From contig JAKZAP010000001.1 in assembly GCA_023053575.1 (NCBI GenBank), positions 25,872,533-25,936,532 of the forward strand: DNA of 64,000 nucleotides, read 5' to 3'. A program made the translations under genes and the position numbers. Origin of the DNA: Branchinecta lynchi (taxonomy: Eukaryota; Arthropoda; Branchiopoda; Anostraca; Branchinectidae). Shown piece after piece: positions 43,385 through 55,070 of this stretch. Within the stretch, counting starts at the first letter, position 1, and each line of letters begins with the position of its first letter. The notes beneath the pieces were generated by a model, which ran no database searches, was not told the DNA's origin, and was given only the letters and a program-made list of their open reading frames with translations.

Positions 43385-45610
43385 GGTTATGTCAATGATA
43401 TATCTAGTGTTTGCTAGGTGTCTTCCCACCAAGTTTCATCTCGATCCCTCCACTCATAGCGTTTTCCAATATTTCCGGTTCTCCCCTCCAGCTCCCCCCA
43501 AAAGTCACCAGATTCGGTCCGGATTTTAAGTGGGTCGTCTGAGGCATGAGGTCTTTCCAAATATCAAGTTTCATCGAGATCCGGTCCCCCGTTCAAAAGT
43601 TATAAATACCTCAAGATTCCGGATTCCCCCTCCCTCCACTCCCCCAACAGTGCCCGAATCGGCTCGGTCATGTCAATAATGTATCTAGTGTTTGCTAGGT
43701 GTCTTCCACCAAGTTTCATCTCGATCCCTCCACTCATAGCGTTTCCCAAGATTTCCGGTTAACCCCTCCAGCTCCCCCAAAAGTCACCGGATCCGGTCCG
43801 GATTTTAAGTGGGTCGTCTGAGGCATGAGGCCTTTCCAAATATCAAGTTCCATCGAGATCCGATCACCCGTTCAAAAGTTATAAATACCTCAAGATTCCG
43901 GATTCCCCCTCCCTCCACTCCCCCACAGTGCCCGAATTGGCTCGGTTATGTCAATGATGTATCTAGTGTTTGCTAGGTGTCTTCACACCAAGTTTCATCT
44001 CGAGCCCTCCACTCATAGCGTTTCCCAAGATTTCCGGTTGCCCCCTCCAGCTCCCCCCAAAAGTCACCGGATCCGGTCCGTATTTTAAGTGGGTCGCTGA
44101 GGCATGAGGCCGTTCCAAATATCAAGTTTCATCGAGATCCGGTCACCCGTTCAAAAGTTATAAATACCTCAAGATTCCGGATTCCCCCTCCCTCCACTCC
44201 CCCGACAGTGCCCGAATCGGCTCGGTCATGTCAATGATGTATCTAGTGTTTGCTAGGTGTCTTCCCACCAAGTTTCATCTCGACCACTCCACTCATAGCG
44301 TTTCCCAAGATTTCCGGTTGCCTCCTCCAGCTCCCCCCAAAAGTCACCGGATCCGGTCCGGATTTTAAGTGGGTCGTCTGAGGCATGAGATTTTTCCAAA
44401 TATCAAGTTCCATCGAGATCCGATCACCCGTTCAAAAGTTATAAATACCTCAAGATTCCGGATCCCCCTTCCTCCACTCCCCCCACAGTGCCCGAATCGG
44501 CTCGGTTATGTCAATGATGTATCTAGTATTTGCTAGGTGTCTTCCCACCAAGTTTCATCTCGATCCCTCCACTCATAGCGTTTCCCAAGATTTCCGGTTG
44601 CCCCCTGCAGCTCCCCTCAAAAGTCACCGGATCCGGTCCAGATTTTAATCAATCAATCAATCAATCTGTTTATTACCCGTCAAAAACAATGGAGGGTGTG
44701 TGGCCCTAGTGACGGAGTACAACAAAAAAAAAAAAAGGAGAAGAAAAAAAACAACAACAGACAATGCACGTAGGAAAACTTTACACTAAACACAGCACAA
44801 ACATAACTACAGCTTACACGAAAAGCGAAGACCACAGGTGGTTCAGTTTACTAGCGGAAGATTTGAAATCTTCCACTCTCTTATCAATAATTTTAGCAGG
44901 CAGAACCAGATGGAATTTCTGCGCCAAAAAAGAATTTAAGTGGGTCGTCTGAGGTATGAGGTCTTTCCAAATATCAAGTTCCATCGAGATCCGATCACCC
45001 GTTCAAAAGTTAAAAATACCTCAAGATTCCGGATTCCCCCTCCCTCCACTCCCCCCACAGTACCCGAATCGGCTCGGTTATGTCAATGATGTATCTAGTG
45101 TTTGCTAGGTGTCTTCCCACCAAGTTTCATCTCGATCCCTCCACTCATAGCGTTTCCCAAGATTTCCGGTTGCCCCCTCCAGCTCCCCCCAAAAGTCACC
45201 GGATCCGGTCCGGGTTTTAAGTGGGTCGTCTGAGGCATGAGGTCGTTCCAAATATCAAGTTTCATCGAGATCCGATCACCCGTTCAAAAGTTAAAAATAC
45301 CTCAAGATTCCGGATTCCCCCTCCCTCCACTCCCACCACAGTGCCCAAATCAGCTCGGTTATGTCAATGATGTATCTAGTGTTTGCTAGGTGTCTTCCCA
45401 CCAAGTTTCATCTCGATCCCTCCACTCATAGCGTTTCTTAAGATTTCCGGTTGCCCCCCTCCAGCTCCCCCCAAAAGTCACCGGATCCGGTCCGGATTTT
45501 AAGTGGGTCGTCTGAGGCATGAGGTCGTTCCAAATATCAAGTTTCATCGAGATCCGATCACCCGCTCAAAAGTTAAAAATACCTCAAGATTCCGGATTCC
45601 CCCTCCCTCC
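43385..45610. repeat. Tandem array, ~280-bp unit, ~8 units, interrupted by a LINE fragment
   Basis: Units contain TCTAGTGTTTGCTAGGTGTC, CCACTCATAGCGTTTCCCAA, CACCGGATCCGGTCC, GTGGGTCGTCTGAGGCATGA and GATTCCGGATTCCCCC. It is the same satellite as at 200-2120, reverse-complemented. One unit is split by the insertion at 44648-44937. Confidence 0.9.
44648..44937 (-). mobile_element. Short 5'-truncated LINE insertion with (GATT)n tail inside the satellite
   Basis: It interrupts a satellite unit between GATTTTAA and GTGGGTCG, with a short TTTAA duplication at the two junctions. On the minus strand it reads AQKFHLVLPAKIIDKRVEDF then KSSASKLNHLWSSLFV and a stop, the typical C-terminal tail of LINE proteins (LP-I---V--FK---L--LW). 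A 3' UTR ending in four GATT units follows. About 290 bp. Confidence 0.75.
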
Positions 45611-45810
45611 ACTCCCCCCACGGTGCTCGGATCGGGGAAGTGACTATTTCCAACTTAATCATTTGGGGTCCCTGATATGCCTGCCAAGTTTTATCGTCCT
45701 AGCTTATGTGGAAGTGCCCGAACTAGCAAAACCTGGACAGACCGACAGACCGACGGACGGACAGAAATTGCAATCGCTATATGGCACTTGGCCGAAGGGC
45801 AAGTGCCATA

Positions 45811-46649
45811 AAAAAGGGGAAAAAGCGGGGTGCATAAAGAAAAATAAAAGAAAAGAAGAAACTACAGAAATCTAAAATCTATACCACGAATCGAGTTAGT
45901 ATATGGTTTGCGCAAGCATTTAAAGCTCTTGCTCGAGCATTTGTTTCAGTTTCATGTATTTTTCCGTGGGGTTTATTATTTTGTATTTTGCTGATAACTC
46001 CGTGTTCGAACTTTGGAGAGGGACATTTGCAGTGTTCGGGCACCTCGCCCAAGTTTGCCACTTCAAACCGCGACTTTTTTTTTTCGAAACAAGCTTTATT
46101 CAAAACACACTGTACATATGTAGCAAATTCTATAAATATTTACGAAATACACAACACTCTGGAAAATATAAAAATATAATACATCTCCTATATATATCAA
46201 CATACAAAACTTACACGCTAATTTTATTCCCTCCATCCGCGACTTGCTACGAGCGTGGCGTCATCTAGGGGTGCAGTTGGCAAGCACCTTTATCGGCAAT
46301 CTTGAAATTGATCCTGTACCAGTTGTTGCCATAAATACATTCGAAACAGTCAAGATTCAGACACAAGATTCAGTTCAGAATCACACACAAGCTATGATAT
46401 GATATAAACAGTTCGGAAATAACACTCTGGACCTGGCATTAACGACAAAGGAAGGAACTAAGCCATGCTCTTACAGAACATGCGAAATAGTCACAGGGAG
46501 TAGTTTGTCTAGGATATATATATATCCTAGTCAAGCCTTTACATTTAACTCGCGTGTCTAGGGAAATTCCTTAAGCGCTCGCGATTCAAACTACAGTTTT
46601 TAATAAGAATTCACAGCTTTATCTTTTTGTTGTTGTTGTACATATTGTG
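45811..46649. other. Ankyrin intron, little recognised
   Basis: A palindrome CTAGGATATATATATATCCTAG lies at about 46510-46531. No coding sequence. Confidence 0.5.
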
Positions 46650-47200
46650 ATTTATTTATTTATTTCCCTCAGGACTGAGGAGGACAAAATAATGTATAAA
46701 ACAGAACTATGCCTAAACCATCTGGTCCATTCAATGACACATAGATATTATAAAAAATGCACACGATTGGACAACTAAGTTACACTATTTACGCACTATA
46801 TTATTCACTTGTTGAAAAATGGGTACAGGTTGTGGGCTTGGAGGGCTACCGAAGCTTTTTTATAAAAATTGGTCATCTTTTTCTTCAAAATTAAAACCCT
46901 GTCTTTTACTTTAAAATTGGAAACCAACTGCGAATTACTGACAGAAATGGGGAACCCAAGGAGAAATTTGGAAAATTTGAAATATGGAATTTTAATAGCA
47001 GATATGTCGCAAATTCGATTTTTTTTTTAAGATTGTTGCAGTAAAAAGAACATGAGGTAAAGCAACGGCGGTGAACAATGACCAGAGGATGTCTTTCCTG
47101 TATCGCCCACGAAAACGAATTAAGAGGCCAAATGCCTTGCGAATTCTTTCTTGTATATGATTGCCGCTCTCTATTTCTTGTTTAGCGTATATTTACTTAT
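46650..47200 (-). pseudogene. LINE reverse-transcriptase C-terminal fragment with (AAAT)n tail
   Basis: The minus strand from about 47180 reads ESGNHIQERIRKAFGLLIRF, RGRYRKDILWSLFTAVALPH, VLFT. This matches the LINE thumb region (R-RK-LG-L-R...LY-S-V-P-LEY). It then becomes frameshifted and A+T-rich, ending LYPFFN before a (TTTA)n microsatellite at about 46651-46663 on the + strand. A defunct, 5'-truncated copy. Confidence 0.6.
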
Positions 47201-47459
47201 TTTCTGTATATACTGTGGAAATGCCTTATTATTAGGTTGCATGCAATAGATCAGTTCAATTCGTATCTGTATTAAAATCTTTAGGCCCTGTACAGGATAA
47301 ACAAACTAAGCATATAGAAAAGTAAGACTAAATAACAAACTGTCTTTCATTTACTCTGGTTTTTCAAATGGCGGGTTATAAATAAAAAATACTTACTTTC
47401 TTGCTTACTAAGTACTCCTCAACTCGAGTGCTTTTTGAAAAAAATTAGCCAAGGAAACA

Positions 47460-47640
47460 ATGACTCTTGTGTCGTATAACGTATGGTACCAAGAAGCTGC
47501 CCACCATTCCCTCAAACTAAGAATCCTCAAATGCGGAAGCTACTTGCACCTGAAAAGAAAATGATATAGACCATCCCCATCAACATGGTAAAGAGGACAA
47601 ATACATACTCCATCTGTGTCTTCCTAGAATTGGCTCAGAC
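47460..47640 (-). pseudogene. LINE C-terminal zinc-knuckle fragment
   Basis: The minus strand reads EDTDGVCICPLYHVDGDGLY, HFLFRCK, a stop, then LPHLRILSLREWW. The CPLx...H-x4-C arrangement is the C-terminal knuckle of non-LTR elements, with the second cysteine changed to tyrosine. Compare 10440-11060 and 54690-55070. Confidence 0.5.
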
Positions 47641-47693
47641 ACGTGGAAGTGTAGCATAGAAACGAAGGAAGCTACTGGTTCACGATCTGATGT

Positions 47694-47957
47694 AGAGCGT
47701 GTTCCACCCTACGTACCGTGGTGGATCCATGACGTCACGGATCCACGCTTCTTGGTGTCAAGGCTGGAACGAATTTTCCTATTTTCTGCAAAATATCGTG
47801 CCGCGGGCTGATCGGACCAGTCACGTAAAAGAGATTGTAGTTACCATGCTAAGCAAATAGTTACTATTTCGAGAAAGTTGCAATGGTCAGCTTTTCATTA
47901 GGTTGGAACGAAAATAGTAACCAATAGTTATTTTGTTAGAAGGGCGGAACGCACTCC
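47694..47957. mobile_element. MITE, GTGTTCCAC family (copy 4)
   Basis: Starts AGAGCGTGTTCCACCC and ends AGAAGGGCGGAACGCACTC, inverted copies with a few changes. The interior shares TCGTGCCGCGGGCTGAT and TTAGGTTGGAACG with the copies at 38925 and 41467. Confidence 0.8.
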
Positions 47958-48160
47958 TAAGGATAGACAATCACCGTCGGACACAAATGACAGGGATGAA
48001 TTATCGAGTGCATTTTAAATTATAAAAATGGAATAACTTAAAGTTAGTTGTTATCTAGCAGCCCCAGATGGCTATATATTGAAGTAAATAAATAGTAAAT
48101 TTCTTTTTAAACACGCGTATAGCAGTTTAAAATTGTCTTATATCTTTCTTTTTTTTCCAG

Positions 48161-48372
48161 AACTTTCACAGTTGGAGGAAATGAATTCTCACCGCATTAC
48201 TCGAATCCTGACTACCGATTTCCCGATGTATTTCGCCGTAGTTAGCCGACTGAGGCAGGAAGTCCACGCCATTGGACCGGAAGGTGGCGTTGTCTCCTCC
48301 ACAGTTGTGCCACAGGTCCAGGCCGTATTCCCCCAGGGAGCCCTCACTAAGAAAATTAAAGTGGGACTTCAG
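48161..48372 (+). CDS. Ankyrin exon: end of the ZU5 linker and start of second ZU5 domain
   Basis: 212 nt, phase 1 to 0, acceptor TTTTTTTCCAG, donor GTAAAT. It reads (E)[59 protein letters not shown] and [33 protein letters not shown] and VPQVQA-FP-GALTKKI-VGLQ are ankyrin hallmarks. ZU5-C packs against ZU5-N and UPA in the ZZU tandem; it does not itself bind spectrin. Confidence 0.97.
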
Positions 48373-49699
48373 GTAAATATCTTCAAACACTCCAAGGCTA
48401 AGCAAAACAAAAAACTCGTAGTCAATGACATTCCAAAGAAGAAGCGTTTCTCGCTATTTTGGTAGATAAGTGCCGTTAACCCTTGGTCCACACAATCAGT
48501 GTCCGTCGGCTTATACCAGTTCAGCGCTCCAAGTGGAAGATAACCTCATCATAATCATCAATCACACGTAGTCACATACAAGAGAATCATCCCCCGTAAT
48601 GATCACCACCGTCGTCAGCGTTTAACTGAAAGTCTGCTGGGGTATGTATTTGACTATCTCTTTTGCAGAAAAAAAGGTACGAACCTCTCTAACAATGAGA
48701 GTTTTGCAGTAGCCAACGCCCATGAAAAAAAAGGAAATTTCCCTTACCCGCTTATTAAAGCGCGTATTTACACATAACAATTACCATGTGTACTCACTTG
48801 AATCGAAAGTGAAATAAAATAACGAAGAGAAATGTACCAAAAAATGCCTCGGTATAATAGTTACGATTTTTCACTGGGTAGGCTCCGTGTGGCAGACTAG
48901 TCCGCAAACAACTTGGTCAGGCGTCATTTGACACAATTCGATACAGCGTGGTAAGCCAATCGCGCTGCGTCAGAGGAAGCATGCCGCGCTCTATGCGGAC
49001 GATGTGTCACGCGGGGTCTACTCAGTGAAAACTATTTTAGCGGGGCACTTTTTTATTTGTCTTAATTATGTCATTCTTTTTTTGTTTGTTCAAGACATTA
49101 CATACCCAACCCTGTCAAGTGCTTTAACGAGCACACAATTGAAGCTTTCCCTTCCTAAACTGAAGGGACTTGCAAAATCCTTATCGTCTGGGAGGTTCAC
49201 ACCTTTTTGTCTGCAGAAGTATCATAGTCAAACGCATATCCTCCAAACATCCAACACATATCCATAACACATATTCTAAATTATTGACGACTCCCGTGCT
49301 ATTCTTGTTAAGAAAGAGTTGTTTGAGAAATAAAGTGAATTTGAACAAGAAAATCCTTTGTTGTTAAACGTCGATGATGGTGGTGATAGTCGGGGACTAG
49401 TAGGTAACTAAACCTCGTGGTCGCTCTGAACTGGAATTTGCGTGCGTTCTGGAGAAGTTGAAATTCTCACACGCAAAGTAATAGCGTCGAGACGCACAGT
49501 GTTAAGACGAAACCCAGCCTTTTTAATGAGAAATGCAGTCTGCGAACCAGGGGTAACTGTTCCTGGTAATGAGGCAACAAGGAAGACATAGACAATGACG
49601 AGGGCCTATGATTTTTGGAAATAGCTTTGACCTCTCTGGATGTCTTACACTTTGGCAATAGTCAAGACGCGGTTGCATATCCTTGTGCTAAATGCTGAC
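48373..49699. other. Start of the large 14.3-kb ankyrin intron
   Basis: No supported feature in this part. The frame stays open for about 30 codons past the exon, but the donor and the clean join to 62632 show it is intron. Confidence 0.5.
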
Positions 49700-49990
49700 T
49701 GGGAAACATATATTCAAACATTGCATAAAACGAATACGTCAGCTATGATGCTTTGGCAACCATATTCCTCCCCTTCTTGGCAAGGTTCCTCGTCAGGCTG
49801 TCGACCTTGACGGGCAATGCTGGAGAAGGAATGAACCTGTAAACCTGCAATGACTATTGCAGGTTAGTTCCTTCTCCGACGTTGTTCCTGAAGTTCGACA
49901 GCCTGACGAGGACCCTTGCCAAGAAGGGCCGAAATATCACTGCCAAAGCATCGTATCTGATGTATTGTTGCATGCATTGTCTGAATATGC
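49700..49990. repeat. Foldback element, GAGGACCCTTGCC family (imperfect arms)
   Basis: The left arm (ACGTCAGCTATGATGCTTTG, CCCTTCTTGGCAAGGTTCCT) and the right arm (GACGAGGACCCTTGCCAAGA, ATATCACTGCCAAAGCATCG) are imperfect inverted copies. The centre contains a second small inverted pair (CAGGTTCATTCCTTCTCC-like against its mirror). Confidence 0.75.
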
Positions 49991-52529
49991 AGTAATCGTT
50001 AAAAATAATTTCAGAGGTAATTTCGTAAACCACATTGGCCTGATATATCATAAACAGTCAACGAAGAATTAACGAAAATGGCGTCTCTAAAGGCCAAGGA
50101 ATATACTGAAATAAAAAGGCGAATATTTCGGGAGAACAACCGCCTCCCTAATTCAGTGCAGACAGAAAATTTCGGGGAAAAATGCCAAAACGAGGATGAA
50201 GATCAGTAACCAAGAAAACCAAAACAAAGCAGACAACCAGCAAAAAACCAAACATTCAAACAAAATTGAAAGACAATTGAAGCCTAAAATAAACGAAATT
50301 CGTTAACACTCATAACACTTAAAAGGGCTAAAACATAAATATTCTCAAACAAAAATAAACATACACTGTAAGAAGTTTCATAAGGTCCATACAAGGGTGT
50401 GTAATTTCGACAGATATGAGATAACACATTATATGCGGATGTCACAAAAAATCGTGTGTGGATGTTACAAAAAAACACGAAATGTTTTGTTAAGATAGTG
50501 TGTTATCTCATATCCATTACAATTTTGCATCCTTGTGTAATCGTTATGAAAACTGACAGCCCTTTCCTTGCTTTTTATTTTTCTAATTGCTGTCGTCTAA
50601 AATACAGCTTGGAGCTTGCTAATCGCGCAGGCGTCCCTAAAGCGAGATGTACGAAGCATCAAGTAGTGCAAAATTGATTTTTGGGTCCCACATTCTATTT
50701 TGGTTGGTTTTGTTCTGCGTCTTCTCATCTTCCATGTCGCTCATTACCAGTGAAAAATGTATTATGCGCTCATTTGTCGGGTTATTACGTCCGGTAATCT
50801 TATCTTCTAGTCGATATCTTGTCATTTCTGTATTATTTCTATCGTGTTTGTAATTTGAATTTCTAGCATGAATGGCTTTAGTAGTATTTGCTTTTTAACA
50901 CTTTCGCACGACGACCCTGCTTAGCCTTTTCGTTGACGCGAAAAACTCTTAAGCCCTTCTAGAAGGCACTATCACGGCTTGCTTTTAGAGAATTAATTGG
51001 TCTATAGATTAATTAATGATAAACCAATAAATAATAATTCTTTACAACTTGCTTACGAATTGATACAGCAGAGTAACAAGTTAAGATGAAGGTACAAAGG
51101 GCAAAATTGCATGAAAAAAATAGCGAAACATCTGTACACTCGCTGTGAAAGCCACGAAGACGTTGGCCAATTCATTTCCAAAGAAATTAGATTCTCCAAG
51201 GATTCGCTTTATACTAAGTTCGGCGCTCTGTCCGGGTTAGTTTATCTGAGTCCCGGGCTTTTACAGTTTCATCGTTTTCATAAGATCCCCACATACAAAG
51301 GAATCTGGCTCATACGTAACTATGCCACTCGGTGCTCTGAAATCGCGTGAGGCCAGTTCGCAGTCATCCATATTCGAAAGTTTGTTGTCGGCTCTAGTCA
51401 TTTACGAACGAAGTTGTTCTAGCTCTTTAAATTACCGAGTTCTGAAAGTTTTCCTACAAAACGTAGTCGCTTGCTGTAGTTGGTATTTCCTGAACATATC
51501 ATGTTTTGTGAAATGATCTCTTTTTGTCTTTTGGTTTTGTACTTTTCGTTCCTACTAGTTATGCGGCTTTCTGTACTTCCAACATTTGATCTCTTTATCA
51601 AGTTATCCTGAAAGTGCAGTTTTATCGTAAAGATCTGAACTAAAGTAAAATATATTTTTTGTGATTGTGCCAGTAACACCTCGACGTTTTGAGTCAATAA
51701 AGTATTCCACTTCTTACAAAACTTGGATGGCAAAGCAGGGTTAGTTCAGGCTATTAGAAGACTGGTGGCGGAAGGCCGCATAACTTTGTTGCATGATTCA
51801 TGTTTTAACATTTTTTCTTGTGGTGTCGGCAGCATCCTGCTTTGATTCCTTAACTAACCCTGCTTTTGCTAGTTTTTAAGTCTATATTGCACCGTTGAGT
51901 GACAGAGGATCAGACAGCATGTCGCACTTCAGCACGAACAAGAAAGAGTTGCGTTCGTCGCGCTCCTATAGTAGATTCGAGTTTCTACTCACTATTCTGG
52001 TGTTTCCTGTTTTTTCTCTCACCATCTACCTGTGACTTGTCGCTTGAACCTACCTTCTCACCAGTCTACACTAAAGAGGTGAAACCAGACAATGGTGACT
52101 AGGGTGAGTCCGAAAACAGGTAATAACACTAGGACCGTGTTCCACAGGATTACTGCGAGTTACGATTATGAGTAGAGGGGCAGATGTTTAATTTGGTAAT
52201 TTATCTCGCGGCTGAGAATAATAATAGTGCGACAGACATTGTTAATGTGGCGGGGATCCCTTCTCCATAAATTATTAACACTTATGATGCTCCCGATCAT
52301 CATCAGTATCGTAATGATCTTCTGTAAATAAAGGGACTGTGGACCGAAAGTAATAACTGAATTGGAGCTATCGTAACTGATCATAACTCGGTGGAACGCG
52401 TCCTAGGGATCAGTCACCAGGGAATCCAAAAACGCCCTAGGGAGTAGCAGATACCACTAGCGGGTGTTGTGCAGTAAAGAACGCAGCTAAGGTTCTATCC
52501 ACTATGGCTTGTTTAAGAGGTGAGAACCT
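49991..52529. other. Ankyrin intron, weak repeats only
   Basis: About 50370-50565 resembles the CTGACAGTG MITE family (GATAACACATTATATGC..., GCATCCTTGTGTAATC...CTGACAGCC). About 52126-52406 is bounded by GGACCGTGTTCCAC and GTGGAACGCGTCC, a possible further GTGTTCCAC-type element with an unrelated interior. No gene is recognised. Confidence 0.4.
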
Positions 52530-52975
52530 GCTGCTTAAAGTACGATTCTTCCTATACATTATCTGTTCACGATGAAACTGATCAGAAATATTGGTTTTCG
52601 AAACACCATTACTTTCCTCGTGAAATGGGCGATTTTCTTTTTAGCTCTTGTCAACTCTATAATCTTGTTATCTCTATAAAAAGGAGCAAAACAGAAGATA
52701 AACCTGATGGTCTACCATGTTTTCCAAAATGGAAGATAACACCCTGAAGCTTCTCGTTTCCTTATGTGTGAAAGAGTTTCCGGCGGACCTGGAAGCTTTC
52801 GGCGAAATTTGCGTTGTACGACCGGCAAAACTCCCTACTCTGTAAAATCACTAAAAAGTCGTAGTTACAAAACGAAATAATCGCGAAAGGCGAGGATTTC
52901 AGGAGATTATAATTCCATAAGGGATCTATGGATAAAATAAAAGGCAGAATAAGCGAGATGGCTCCTTCAAGCTGT
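52530..52975 (+). mobile_element. TTAA MITE family A, decayed copy
   Basis: Shares with the copies at 9939 and 56037: an AAACACCATTACTTTCC stretch, TTTTAGCTCTTGTCAACTCT, CATTATGTGTGAAAGAG-like sequence, AAACGAAATAATCGCGAAAG and an end GAGATGGCTCCTTCAAG. The terminal TTAA at the right end is lost. Confidence 0.55.
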
Positions 52976-52984
52976 AAGTGAGTA

Positions 52985-53340
52985 ATTTATTTTTTACCTC
53001 CCACTTTAGGAAAGCGGAGTATAAAGAAAATCAGAGAAAGAACAAAACACAGAAAATAACACAAATTTAATCTTCGCCAGGAGACAGGATAAAAGGTCAT
53101 GCGCTGGTTGGGCCCAGTTGTCAATGATTTTCGGTAGAGACGAGGCGACTTTTGGAAAGGGTGATACTGGCATCCCGAACTTGAAACTTATCCGTTAGGG
53201 TGTGGTTGTGGCATAATTTTGAAAGATGGGGTAGGTGCTTCGCAGTAGCACGATGTTATCTTTCTTAGTTCCTCCGTTGGCCGAACATGCCGTTGCGGTA
53301 GAACGAAATAAAAGGGAAAGAGCACAGAAAGTGACTGTTG
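52985..53340 (-). mobile_element. 5'-truncated LINE 3' end, same family as 22381-22810
   Basis: Shares CATGCGCTGGTTGG, GGCGACTTTTGGAAAGGGTGA and GGAGTATAAAGAAAATCAG with the 22.4-kb copy. No intact coding sequence remains. Confidence 0.55.
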
Positions 53341-53364
53341 TTCACGACTGGAAATTGGCAATCC

Positions 53365-53869
53365 TTAAAGTTTAACTGAACAGGCAACTTATTTTTACAT
53401 CTTAGATTCAAATACATTGAATTATTACAACACCCATTGGGGATTTTCATTCTGTCCACAGTAGTCTTCAGTAGGGACGTTGGGAATGTGGACGCTTTCC
53501 CATGGTGAATCCGTCCACAGTTCGCCCGCGAAAATCACTACACTATCACTACACAAGACACCTCACTAGCAGACACGAAGTTCTGCCATATCTAGTTTGT
53601 TTTTGGCACTGCAGACTGCAGACACTTCTTTGTTTATATGATACACAATTTATTTACTCGTTTGCTGCTGGTGTTGTTGCCAAATGTTCAAGGCACCGTA
53701 GAGCTATCACAAAAACGGGAAGAGCGGCGAGCTCAATGGGATAATCGATTATTTGGAAATATCAGAAAAACAAACTAACACCTTTTCATCGGGTTTTCAA
53801 GATTATTTAAGCGAACAAGTGATGGGTAACTAGATTGTCGTATCCTAGCCCTTTTCGGTTAAACTTTAA
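53365..53869 (+). mobile_element. TTAA-flanked MITE, family B (copy 2)
   Basis: TTAA plus AGTTTAACTGAACAGGC at the left, CCCTTTTCGGTTAAACT plus TTAA at the right. The interior matches the 42370 copy towards its right end (GTGATGGGTAACTAGATTGTC). Confidence 0.75.
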
Positions 53870-54689
53870 CATTGGCAAAAGCGATTGGCGAAATTCTTCT
53901 TACCCAGGTCGTTTGTTCGCTTGTGCTGCAGTCGATGGACAGCTATGTATAGTAATGTTAAAGTTGGCGGAAGAAGCTTCATAAGAGTTATTCACGTCAT
54001 CCTGCACCGCGGTCAGGGCGCGACGGGCGCGATTTAATAAAATAGAGTTCGATCATAACAATACCGTTCGTTCGTTCAGCCAAAAGTCAGCACAAGATTA
54101 CATCACGGACGGATTGGCTTTTTCCTGTCTAGTATCTCAAATGCTACCTTAATTTTCCTTTTTCAATCTCGTCGTCACTCCCGTGCTTCACCGTGATTAA
54201 ATAAGTGTAAAACACAAATAAAATGTTACACCTCTTACATAAACATAGCTAACCTTTCTGTTCCAAGTCAAAATGCTTTAACTACGTATTTGCAGACTTC
54301 CACGTTCCGTGGATTTCAGGATGAATGAGGATTATATTCTCTTATGCTCAAATCAGATTGCCGTCTACTTGGTTTGCTCTAGCAAGAACAAATAAGCCAA
54401 CAGAACCTCCGTCTTTAGTCTCATGCAGCGACTATGGATACCCCGACAAAACTCAGCTGAGCTTTGAGGAGTTGCTACCCGTCTACTTCCCTATTCGGCC
54501 GTTGCGTATATCAGAGGAATTAATGCAGGAGCCGTGCTGGCCCGCTTATCAGCGTGTCCAGACAACCAATCAGCTTTTACTGTGGACATTTCTTCTTCGG
54601 GGTATTCCGGGGTATTTCGTCTTTGTAGGGGTAACAAATTGTGATGAATGAAAGAATGTATTTCCAAAAAATCCCTTTTGGCCATAGGT
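53870..54689. other. Ankyrin intron, nothing firm
   Basis: An ORF at 54325-54651(+) has no recognisable family. No repeat is confidently delimited. Confidence 0.4.
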
Positions 54690-55070
54690 TGATAAAGTAC
54701 AAAAAATAAGTAAGCACTCCAACTGCAATGTACCAGTCCAAATATTCAACACTCAACTCATAATTCTGATAACCGAATAACTATCAAACAAACTAATACC
54801 TATCCCCATCACAACAGTAACCTACAATGAAACGCCAACGGTGCTCCATGGCAACCTTCAGGAACCTACCAAACCGACGCAAATCTTTGAAAAATTTACT
54901 ACCCATCAAATCTTTCAGAGACCCCCCTTGAAGAACCTCCTTACCAAAAACTTCTCTCCTTAGATCACCAACCCACTACAAGAACAAACCAAGTGTTCCA
55001 CATCTTCATCCATCTTTCCGCATAACGGGCAAAAGTAAAGATAGGAGCTACCCTGCGCTCGTTTGCATCG
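54690..55070 (-). pseudogene. LINE C-terminal zinc-knuckle fragment
   Basis: The minus strand from about 55045 reads YFCPLCGKMDEDVEHLVCSC, then a stop and, after a frameshift, SLKDLMGSKFFKDLRRFGRF then LKVAMEHRWRF. The C-x2-C-x8-H-x3-C cluster is the C-terminal knuckle typical of non-LTR retrotransposon proteins. Broken by at least one stop and one frameshift. Confidence 0.6.

Larger units (their letters stand above)
43336..45810 (+). mobile_element. Hairpin-ended element with ~280-bp array (copy C, complete)
   Basis: The best copy, 2475 bp. The left end is AACAAGAGCTACGAGCTCAT, ATGGCACTTGTTACGAGTAG, containing the palindrome GAGCTACGAGCTC. The right end has GACCGACAGACCGACGG, CAATCGCTATATGGCACTTG and an 11-bp perfect terminal hairpin at 45780-45810 (TATGGCACTTG/CAAGTGCCATA). 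Between them lie about eight tandem units (about 43385-45610). There are no terminal inverted repeats in the usual sense and no coding sequence. Immediate flanks are TATAT on the left and AAAAA on the right, so a target duplication cannot be read. Confidence 0.85.
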
